This document shows, in pieces, positions 6,829 through 12,318 of a stretch of DNA of 16,443 nucleotides (positions within the stretch are counted from its first letter, which is position 1; every line of letters starts with the position of its first letter). Made by a program: the position numbers and the translations under genes. This DNA comes from CAYLJO01 sp964383905 (GTDB taxonomy: Bacteria; Acidobacteriota; Blastocatellia; Pyrinomonadales; Pyrinomonadaceae), in NCBI GenBank assembly GCA_964383905.1, contig CAYLJO010000142.1:1-16443 (forward strand), in the 5' to 3' direction. A model generated the notes under the pieces. The model had not been told where the DNA came from, ran no database searches, and saw only the letters and a list, made by a program, of their open reading frames with translations.

Positions 6829-7911
6829 ATGACACAAATCACAGAACAAATCGTGTTGGATGCCTTGCGCCAAGTCCGGGACCCGGACTTGCACAAAGAT
6901 ATTGTCAGCCTCGGATTCGTTAAGGATTTGCAGATCAACGGCGGCGATGTCTCCTTTCGTATTGTGCTGACCACACCTGCCTGCCCGGTCAAGGAACAGA
7001 TGGAGGGCGCGGCCAAGCAATTTGTCGGCGCCATTCCTGGCGTACAGTCCGTCAAGGTCAGGATGGATGCCGAAGTACCAAAGGGACGTGGTATTGGTGA
7101 GAAAGTCACGATGCCTGGTGTGCGCAACATCATCGCGATCTCTTCCGGCAAGGGCGGCGTCGGCAAATCTACGGTGGCGGTCAATCTGGCTGTCTCGCTG
7201 GCTCTCGATGGCGCGCGCGTCGGCTTGATGGATGCGGATGTGTACGGGCCGAATGTGCCGTTGATGCTCGGTGCGGGGCGAATACGTCCGGAAGTTGAGC
7301 AGAACAAGATTCTGCCCGTCGAGGCCTATGGTGTGCGGTTGATGTCGATGGCTGTGTTAAAGCCGGGCGACGAGCCGATGATCATGCGCGGGCCGATCCT
7401 GCACGGGCTTGTAAGGCAGTTTTTGTCGGATGTGAAGTGGGGCGAGCTCGATTATTTGGTCGTTGACATGCCGCCCGGGACGGGCGATGTGCAGTTATCA
7501 TTGTCGCAGCTGGTGCCCGTGCAGGGGGCGGTTTTAGTCACCACGCCGCAGGAGGTGGCACTGGCGGACGTGCGGCGCGCGCTCAGGATGTTTGAGACGG
7601 TGGCAGTGCCGGTGCTCGGGGTGGTCGAGAACATGAGCTACTTTGTGGCGCCGGATACGGGGGCGCGCTACAACATCTTCGGCGAAGGCGGAGGGCAAAA
7701 GCTGGCGGAACAGTACAAGGTTCCGTTTTTGGGGTCGGTGCCGCTGGGGCTGGAGGTGCGAGAGGGAGGGGATAAAGGCGTGCCGGTGGTGGTCGGACAC
7801 CCGGAGTCGCCGGAGGCCCGGGCATTGCGGCGGGTGGCGGAAGAAGTGGCGCGGCAGGTTTCGATCGAGGCGATGAAGCCGGAACTTGTCGTTTTAGGCA
7901 AAGCGCGGTAA
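6829..7911 (+). CDS. mrp: Mrp/ApbC-family P-loop ATPase (Fe-S carrier)
   Basis: Residues 5-80 are a MIP18/DUF59 domain with its conserved cysteine in TTPACP (Cys52). Residues 95-350 are the ParA/MinD-like ATPase with deviant Walker A SGKGGVGKST (106-115), the ADVYGPN switch (136-142), and the VVDMPPGTGD Walker B region (211-220). Members transfer Fe-S clusters to apo-proteins. The CxxC motif that binds the bridging cluster in many homologues, between ENMSYF and the IFG motif, reads APDT here (274-277), so both cysteines are absent; such variants are known in parts of the family. No Shine-Dalgarno sequence is evident. It is 68 bases downstream of the SufR-like gene, with a terminator between them, so its transcription may be partly independent. 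Confidence 0.93.
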   Translation: MTQITEQIVLDALRQVRDPDLHKDIVSLGFVKDLQINGGDVSFRIVLTTPACPVKEQMEGAAKQFVGAIPGVQSVKVRMDAEVPKGRGIGEKVTMPGVRNIIAISSGKGGVGKSTVAVNLAVSLALDGARVGLMDADVYGPNVPLMLGAGRIRPEVEQNKILPVEAYGVRLMSMAVLKPGDEPMIMRGPILHGLVRQFLSDVKWGELDYLVVDMPPGTGDVQLSLSQLVPVQGAVLVTTPQEVALADVRRALRMFETVAVPVLGVVENMSYFVAPDTGARYNIFGEGGGQKLAEQYKVPFLGSVPLGLEVREGGDKGVPVVVGHPESPEARALRRVAEEVARQVSIEAMKPELVVLGKAR

Positions 7912-7923
7912 GTTAGTTCGAAT

Positions 7924-7945
7924 CGCGTCTTCAGGCGAAGGCGCG
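7924..7945 (+). terminator. Hairpin after mrp, possible weak terminator
   Basis: CGCGTCTTC (7924-7932) pairs with GAAGGCGCG (7937-7945) over 9 positions, one of them G-U, with the tetraloop AGGC. It begins 12 bases after the mrp stop. The following bases (TGCAATTATTTCT) are only moderately T-rich, so it may be an attenuating or 3'-end stabilising stem rather than a full terminator. Confidence 0.5.
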
Positions 7946-7993
7946 TGCAATTATTTCTGTAGCAGTGATTGCTGCAAGCAAGTTGAAATTGAT

Positions 7994-8030
7994 GACCGTG
8001 TTCGGCCGTCAACAAACGGCCGGTGCGGTC
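7994..8030 (+). promoter_or_regulatory. Two-storey leader hairpin upstream of the IscA-type gene
   Basis: An inner stem CGGCCGT/ACGGCCG (8003-8009 with 8016-8022) with loop CAACAA is stacked on an outer stem GACCG/CGGTC (7994-7998 with 8026-8030). It ends about 20 bases before the AAGGAG of the next gene and has no T run, so it is probably a 5'-leader structure affecting mRNA stability or expression rather than a terminator. No known riboswitch family was recognised. Confidence 0.5.
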
Positions 8031-8070
8031 AGTAAATCATAAAGATTCCTTAAAGGAGAGAGAAAATAAG

Positions 8071-8427
8071 ATGTCTGCGACAACTGCTCCAACGATGACG
8101 ATGGAGGTTACGGATACGGCGGCGACCGAGATCTTGAAGTTCATGGGCGGTGAAGAAGGGCTGCCGGAAACTGCCGGGCTGCGGGTGCGCGTGGTGCCGG
8201 GCGGCTGTTCAGGCTTCCAGTACAGCTTGAACATTGAAGAGGATTCACGCCAGGGCGATTACATTCTTAACGAGAAAGGCGTGCGCATCTTCGTCGATAT
8301 GTTCAGCGCACAGTACCTGAACGGCGTCAAGATTGATTACGTGAGCGGCGTCATGGGTTCGGGATTCACGTTCGCGAATCCGAACGCGACCGGCGGCTGC
8401 GGCTGCGGCTCTTCGTTCACCGCCTAA
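8071..8427 (+). CDS. IscA/ErpA-type A-type Fe-S carrier
   Basis: This 118-residue A-type carrier (HesB family) accepts Fe-S clusters from a scaffold and delivers them to targets. The three invariant cysteines are Cys46 in PGGCSGFQY and Cys110 and Cys112 in the C-terminal GGCGCGSSF. The start at 8071 is chosen because AAAGGAGAG lies at 8052-8060, and MSATTAPTMTMEVTDTAA leads directly into the domain; an in-frame GTG at 8023 lies inside the leader hairpin and would add 16 charged, non-family residues. The first ten residues before the domain are Thr-rich. ErpA, IscA and SufA cannot be distinguished by sequence here. It is separated from mrp by 159 bases with two hairpins, suggesting its own control. 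Confidence 0.95.
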   Translation: MSATTAPTMTMEVTDTAATEILKFMGGEEGLPETAGLRVRVVPGGCSGFQYSLNIEEDSRQGDYILNEKGVRIFVDMFSAQYLNGVKIDYVSGVMGSGFTFANPNATGGCGCGSSFTA

Positions 8428-8819
8428 GCTCAACCTCGGAACAAAAGCGCTACGTGGCGCGATGCGTGAACTCGATCCGTATCAGTCTCCTTCGACGGAA
8501 GAGACCGCTCGGCTCGCTGTCGCGTATCGCGCCATTTACTTTTTGTTTTAAACTTGCGCGCACGGCAGATGAAACAGTAGAGGTGAGAGGCTGATGAGTA
8601 ATTCGTACATATTATAGCTCATTCCGCCTTCATCCGTAGAACAGGTTAGCTCATAGAACCGGCTTTCTCCTGATGTCGTGAGCTAGTATTACATGGCATG
8701 CTTCTAAGACACCGTCGGAGAGCGCATCTGGATCAGCCCGCCCGCACTTGCCTCACCAATTCAAATATGTCAAAGTCACGGCGGCCTTCAATACCAACAA
8801 AAATTCAGGAGTCTAATGT
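8428..8819. other. Intergenic region between IscA-type and ferredoxin genes
   Basis: This 392-base gap contains no full-length gene. A 29-codon frame at 8462-8551 reads like the beginning of a membrane protein and may be a remnant. The remainder (8552-8800) shows no coding pattern, no terminator with a T run and no strong promoter; AT-rich patches near 8605-8620 and 8760-8770 are the only candidates for a ferredoxin promoter. Confidence 0.5.
8462..8551 (+). pseudogene. Possible 5' remnant or tiny ORF (29 codons)
   Basis: An ATG-initiated frame begins MRELDPYQSPST and ends after a hydrophobic AIYFLF with TAA. DPYQSP-like starts are common in small multi-pass membrane proteins, where the first transmembrane helix follows at about this distance, so the frame may be the truncated 5' end of such a gene. 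There is no Shine-Dalgarno sequence before it. It could also be chance. Confidence 0.25.
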
Positions 8820-9155
8820 ATGCCGAGGATCGAAGCCGAGACCGCGACCGGTCCCCAAAGGTTTGAAGCTGAAAAAGGGCGTAAGCTTGTGCTGGCCATT
8901 GAAGACGCCGGCATAGATATCTTGCATCGCTGCGGCGGCAACGCCCGCTGCACGACCTGCCGTGTCGAAGTGCTCGCGGGCGATCCGGGCGAGATCAAAG
9001 ACCTTGAGCGCAATCGTCTCGCCATGGAGACCGGGCTCGCCGAAAATGTGCGGCTCTCCTGCCAGGTGCGCGTGATAGACGACTTGAAAGTACGTGTTAT
9101 TAATCAGTCGAGCGTGCGCGGTCTTGCCCCCGGCCCGCGACCGGTTGACGAATGA
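8820..9155 (+). CDS. [2Fe-2S] ferredoxin, adrenodoxin/plant-type fold
   Basis: This 111-residue electron carrier has the C-x5-C-x2-C spacing of a beta-grasp [2Fe-2S] ferredoxin: Cys38, Cys44 and Cys47 in HRCGGNARCTTCRVEV, with the fourth ligand Cys81 in RLSCQ. The start is supported by AGGAG at 8807-8811, eight bases upstream; an overlapping ATG at 8816 is out of frame. The last 15 residues (GLAPGPRPVDE region) are a Pro-rich tail outside the domain. In ISC systems such a ferredoxin supplies electrons for cluster assembly, and its place after the IscA-type gene fits that role, although a 392-base gap means it may be transcribed separately. The IS element begins about 50 bases after its stop. 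Confidence 0.93.
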   Translation: MPRIEAETATGPQRFEAEKGRKLVLAIEDAGIDILHRCGGNARCTTCRVEVLAGDPGEIKDLERNRLAMETGLAENVRLSCQVRVIDDLKVRVINQSSVRGLAPGPRPVDE

Positions 9156-9208
9156 AAAGGCGGCCCGAGGCCCGGCTGACAAAGGTTATTGCGTCCCACC
9201 TCTCTCTA

Positions 9209-9238
9209 AGTGAATAGCCAAAGCATTTTGCAAGAATA
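9209..9238 (+). repeat. IS630-type left terminal inverted repeat
   Basis: The first 14 bases, AGTGAATAGCCAAA, match the right end exactly; similarity then continues imperfectly through TTGCAA (left GCATTTTGCAAGAA against right GCTATTGCAAAAAA). Confidence 0.85.
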
Positions 9239-9263
9239 GTTCTTTGACAATAAGCTGGAGTGG

Positions 9264-10336
9264 ATGAGAAAGCCAGCCACACCAGCCGATCTTAGATTGA
9301 CGGCACGCGATCGTCAACGACTCTCAGAAGCTTTAGCCGCTGCCCAGCAAGCCCGTGTCTTTCGTCGCATCCAAGCCGTGCTCTTGATCTGTCAAGGCTA
9401 TAGCGCCGCACAGTCAGCACAGATCACCGGCCTCAGCCTGCGGACAGTTTACCATCTGGTTAAACGCTATCTGGCTGACCACCGGATAGATACACTGCTG
9501 GATCCACCTCTTCGGGTCGTCCCACAGTAGCTCCAAAGATCACGCCAGCCCGCATCTTGGCTGAACTGAGCCATTCACCACTGCGGCTTGGCTACCGCAC
9601 CAATGTCTGGACGGTTGAATTGTTGGCCAACCGGCTGAATAAAAAGTATGGCACCGGGATCAGTCCTCGTACTTTGCGCCGCCGAATGCGCCAATTGGGC
9701 TTACGTTGTAAGCGACCGCGCTACGTTTATTCGGAGAAGGAACCGCACCTGGCGCAGAAAAGGGGGCGATCGTCCGCCGATTGAAGCAGATACCTGAAGG
9801 GGCGGTGCTGCTGGCAGAAGATGAGACGATCCTGAGATTGTTCCCCGTCTTGCGTAGAGCCTGGTCAATGCGCGGTGAGCAAGCCAAGGTCTACATCACC
9901 GGACGTAATGGCAAGCGGGTGTTGTTCGCAACCATTAACCTACGCACCGGCCATCGGGTCGCCTTGCTGCCGAGCAGGGATGCGGCAAGGGGACTTCCAA
10001 GCCTTCTTGCGCTTAGTGCGGTGGCGCTACGGCAACCGCTCGGTCTGGATGCTGTTCGATGAAGCACCAGGTCACAAGGCCAAGCGCAGTTTGGCGCTGG
10101 CGGCACAATTGGAGATTCACTTCATCTTCTTGCCCAAGCAATGCTCAGAGTTAAATGCGATGGATCAACTCTGGAAAGAGATGAAAGGGCAGATTTCCGC
10201 CAATTATCAGTTCTCAAGCATTGACCAGCATGTTAGGCAAGCGGAAGAATGGGCGATGTCACTGAGCAGACGTCAGGCATTGCGTAAGGCTGGAGTATTG
10301 TCAAAGAGCTACTGGTTGCGATCTTTTTTGCAATAG
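9264..10336 (+). pseudogene. IS630-family transposase, three frameshifts
   Basis: Conceptual joining of four pieces gives one IS630 transposase: an N-terminal helix-turn-helix (YSAAQSAQITGLSLRTVYHLV), a second DNA-binding helix region (ISPRTLRRRMRQLGL) and the DDE/D catalytic domain. Catalytic acids are in AEDE, FDEAPGHK and LNAMDQLW; the last two are separated by 34 residues and the final one is Asp, i.e. a mariner-like DD34D pattern. The frame is lost near 9505-9515 (a stop follows at 9528), again at the AAAAGGGGG run near 9757-9765, and again near 9980-9993. The middle shift is of the -1 type at a slippery-looking run, but the other two have no such sequence, so decay is more likely than programmed frameshifting. 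Confidence 0.9.
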
Positions 10337-10352
10337 CTTTTGGCTATTCACT
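10327..10352 (-). repeat. IS630-type right terminal inverted repeat
   Basis: Read inward on the minus strand it begins AGTGAATAGCCAAAAGC and matches the left end for 14 bases before diverging. It is followed by the TA at 10353-10354. Confidence 0.85.
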
Positions 10353-10376
10353 TAGTGTAATCTTCGCGCGTATTAC
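10347..10376 (+). promoter_or_regulatory. Possible hybrid promoter using the IS right end
   Basis: TTCACT inside the IS terminal repeat (10347-10352) is followed after 18 bases by TATTAC (10371-10376) in flanking DNA; both match the sigma-70 boxes at four of six positions. Transcription would begin near 10383, at the first arm of the leader structure. Weak evidence. Confidence 0.25.
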
Positions 10377-10381
10377 AAGAC

Positions 10382-10463
10382 AGGACACTTTGGCTGAATA
10401 CAGGCCGTAGCAATTTTGCCTTCAGGCTAAAGGTTGCTGTCCTCTTAAAAAGCTTCGGAGGAC
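10382..10463 (+). promoter_or_regulatory. Leader with two mutually exclusive folds covering the ribosome site
   Basis: AGGACA (10382-10387) can pair with TGTCCT (10438-10443), enclosing two hairpins: GGCTG/CAGGCC (10392-10406, loop AATA, one bulge) and an arm of GCAA/TTGC around GCC-TTCA-GGC (10410-10437). Alternatively GTCCTC (10439-10444) can pair with GAGGAC (10458-10463), which contains the Shine-Dalgarno sequence GGAGG, three bases before the ATG. The 3' arm of the first fold is thus the anti-Shine-Dalgarno of the second. This is the logic of a translational switch, with the three-way junction form leaving the ribosome site free. No known riboswitch family was recognised. Confidence 0.4.
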
Positions 10464-10465
10464 GT

Positions 10466-11260
10466 ATGCTAATCGAGTCAACCGCTCATCTCCCTGCCGG
10501 TCTGGCCATGTTGCAGGAGATCATTCATGCGCCATCAACCGGTGCCGACGTCGCCCGTGCCATCTTGCGCTGGTCACACTTCGTCGCAGGCATCACGTGG
10601 ATTGGCCTTCTCTACTTCTTCAACCTGATCAACGTCCCTTTTCAGAAGGGTCTCGATGCGGAGACCAAGAAAAAAGTGAATCCGGATCTGCTGACGCGGA
10701 CCCTCTGGTACTTCCGCTGGGGCGCCGTCGTCACCGTGCTCGCCGGCTTGATCTACTATGCTATGTACATCGTGGCGACCGATGCCAAGGCGGCGGGCGT
10801 CAGCGCCGGGCCGTACCTTGGAATCTGGCTTGTGATCGTGCTGATTACGTACGCCATTCTGTACTTTCTATACACCGTGCCCGCTCTGACCAAAGACGGG
10901 CGCGTGCTCGCCGTCGTCATCGCCATCCTGGTCCTGGTGATGGCCTGGATTATCATCTACGTCCTGGGGAATGCGGGGGGTGCACCCGACGCTACCGGCC
11001 ACAGGACATACCTCGGCAATAAATCGCTGTCCATCGGCGTCGGCGGTGGACTGGGAATACTAATGCTACTTAACGTGTGGGGAATCATCTGGCGCGTGCA
11101 GAAACGCGTTATTGCGGCGACCCAGCATGGAACGCCGGCCCCCCCGCCCCAGGACGTGCGCAGAGCTTTTCTGGCGTCGCGCACCAACGCCTGGCTTTCG
11201 CTGCCCCTGCTCTTCCTTATGGGCACGTCGCACGGCGATTGGGTGCTTTTCGGAAAATAG
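10466..11260 (+). CDS. PuuD-type membrane protein (urate oxidase N-terminal family), no cytochrome domain
   Basis: The 264-residue integral membrane protein has about six transmembrane segments (near residues 36-54, 84-103, 117-138, 146-168, 188-208, 242-256). Conserved stretches RWSHFVAGITWIGLLYFFN (35-53), LGNKSLSIGVGGGLG (183-197) and LLNVWGIIWRVQKR (201-214) are those of the urate oxidase N-terminal family found in the membrane urate dehydrogenase/hydroxylase PuuD. Full PuuD carries a C-terminal cytochrome c domain; here the protein ends after the last helix (LFGK) with no CxxCH, so electrons would need a separate partner or the function differs. His38, in the first helix, and His256 are candidate heme or metal ligands. 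No other purine gene is in the window. Strong ribosome site GGAGG lies at 10457-10461. Function as a urate enzyme is only a family-level guess. Confidence 0.75.
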   Translation: MLIESTAHLPAGLAMLQEIIHAPSTGADVARAILRWSHFVAGITWIGLLYFFNLINVPFQKGLDAETKKKVNPDLLTRTLWYFRWGAVVTVLAGLIYYAMYIVATDAKAAGVSAGPYLGIWLVIVLITYAILYFLYTVPALTKDGRVLAVVIAILVLVMAWIIIYVLGNAGGAPDATGHRTYLGNKSLSIGVGGGLGILMLLNVWGIIWRVQKRVIAATQHGTPAPPPQDVRRAFLASRTNAWLSLPLLFLMGTSHGDWVLFGK

Positions 11261-11392
11261 CGCGCCGATTAACAGGCGATAAATTTGCGAAACAGCCAGG
11301 CCACTTCAGCGAAAACCTTTAAGCGGTGCGGGGCTCTGCTTTGGGTTATGAGTATTGTTCCGCACTGCTTTGTGTGTTTGCAACATTAAAGC

Positions 11393-11420
11393 TTCATATG
11401 CTCCATGCATTCGTTATAAT
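11393..11420 (+). promoter_or_regulatory. Candidate sigma-70 promoter for superoxide dismutase
   Basis: A perfect TATAAT (11415-11420) is preceded after 16 bases by TTCATA (11393-11398, four of six). A start near 11427 gives a leader of about 93 bases that includes the hairpin at 11470-11498. Confidence 0.5.
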
Positions 11421-11469
11421 TTAGGGGCAATAAAATAGGCAAGACAGACGTTGTTTCGTAAACTCAGGG

Positions 11470-11498
11470 CGCGCCTTCCAGGCAATGACGGAGGCGCG
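11470..11498 (+). promoter_or_regulatory. GC-rich hairpin in the superoxide dismutase leader
   Basis: CGCGCCTTC (11470-11478) pairs with GGAGGCGCG (11490-11498), nine pairs with one G-U, around an 11-base loop. It ends seven bases before the AGAGGAGG ribosome site. There is no T run, so it is more likely an mRNA-stabilising or regulatory stem than a terminator. Confidence 0.5.
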
Positions 11499-11519
11499 AG
11501 CAATTAGAGGAGGTAAGAA

Positions 11520-12155
11520 ATGGGCTTTAATGCTTCATATCAGGCCAAGCAGTTCAATCTGAGTGGCCTCAAGGGCATCTCCGATCAAACCCTGGAGATG
11601 CACTTCAAGCTCTACGAGGGGTACGTTAAAGAAACCAACAACTTGACGCAGAAAATCTCCGAATTTTTGGCGGACGGCAAGGTTGATCAAGACGAAATGC
11701 CGGCCTATTCAGAACTGACGCGCCGTCTTGGCTTTGAATACAACGGCATGGTCCTGCACGAATATTACTTCAGCAACATGAAGAGGGACGGATCGGGCGA
11801 CCCCGACCGCAACTCTCCTTTCTACACAGCGGCGGAAGAGAGTTTTGGCAGCTATGAGATCTGGAAGACGGACTTCGTCGGCGTGGGCAAGATGCGCGGC
11901 GTGGGCTGGGCCATCTGCTACCAGAATCCGTCAAACGGCCGGTTGTCGAACCACTGGATCACACTGCACGAGGTGGGCAATGTTTCAGGCTTCGTACCTG
12001 TGCTGGTGATGGACGTATGGGAGCACGCCTTCCTTTTGGACTACAAACCGGCGGAGCGTCCGAAGTACATCGAGGCTTTCTTCTCCAATATTGACTGGAA
12101 GGCAGTCGAAGGGCGCTTGCAGGCGAAATCAACGGCGCGGCCCACTACGGCCTGA
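11520..12155 (+). CDS. sod: Superoxide dismutase, Fe/Mn family
   Basis: This 211-residue enzyme converts superoxide to hydrogen peroxide and oxygen in the cytosol (no signal peptide). Metal ligands are His28 (EMHFKLYEGYV), His80 (VLHEYYFSNM), and Asp165 and His169 (MDVWEHAF). His150 (ITLHEVG) sits 15 residues before Asp165, which appears to be the second-sphere position held by Gln in Mn enzymes and by His in the mycobacterial Fe enzyme, so metal choice is uncertain. The usual HHxxY gate after the first ligand reads KLYEGY, one residue shorter than in E. coli SodB. A strong ribosome site AGAGGAGG lies six bases upstream. It has its own promoter and a strong terminator at 12177-12234, so it is probably monocistronic. 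Protecting exposed Fe-S clusters from oxidation fits the neighbourhood. Confidence 0.95.
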   Translation: MGFNASYQAKQFNLSGLKGISDQTLEMHFKLYEGYVKETNNLTQKISEFLADGKVDQDEMPAYSELTRRLGFEYNGMVLHEYYFSNMKRDGSGDPDRNSPFYTAAEESFGSYEIWKTDFVGVGKMRGVGWAICYQNPSNGRLSNHWITLHEVGNVSGFVPVLVMDVWEHAFLLDYKPAERPKYIEAFFSNIDWKAVEGRLQAKSTARPTTA

Positions 12156-12176
12156 AAAATAAGAATACAGAATGCT

Positions 12177-12234
12177 GAAGTCAGAACCGGAAGAAGGGGT
12201 TGCCGCCCCATTCTATTTCTGACTTCTGTTTTTT
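12177..12234 (+). terminator. Intrinsic terminator after superoxide dismutase
   Basis: GAAGTCAGAA (12177-12186) pairs perfectly with TTCTGACTTC (12217-12226), and an inner stem GGGG (12196-12199) with CCCC (12206-12209) closes a six-base loop. Six T follow at 12229-12234. It begins 22 bases after the stop codon. Confidence 0.85.
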
Positions 12235-12318
12235 AATTCCCACATTTCGACTCCTGGCTTCTCTCTTTTTGTACTATACTGCCCGCCCGAAGGTTATACT
12301 CAATTTTTAGGAGGCAAC

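Larger units (their letters stand above)
9209..10352 (+). mobile_element. Decayed IS630/Tc1-mariner family insertion sequence
   Basis: The element is 1144 bases long, bounded by inverted repeats beginning AGTGAATAGCCAAA and flanked by TA at 9207-9208 and 10353-10354, the target duplication expected for IS630. A second inverted pair, TCTTTGACAATA at 9241-9252 and its complement at 10296-10307, lies inside each end. It carries one transposase gene broken by three frameshifts. It is inserted in the gap between the ferredoxin and the PuuD-like gene, so no gene was cut. Which named IS it belongs to cannot be told without a database search. Confidence 0.9.

Noticed and set aside
8023..8070. In-frame GTG at 8023 as start of the IscA-type gene
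   Set aside because: It lies within the leader hairpin, has no ribosome site and adds non-family residues; the ATG at 8071 has AAAGGAGAG upstream.
9757..9765. Programmed -1 frameshift in the transposase at AAAAGGGGG
   Set aside because: Direction fits, but codon phase is not that of a standard slippery heptamer, and two further frameshifts elsewhere show the gene is dead.
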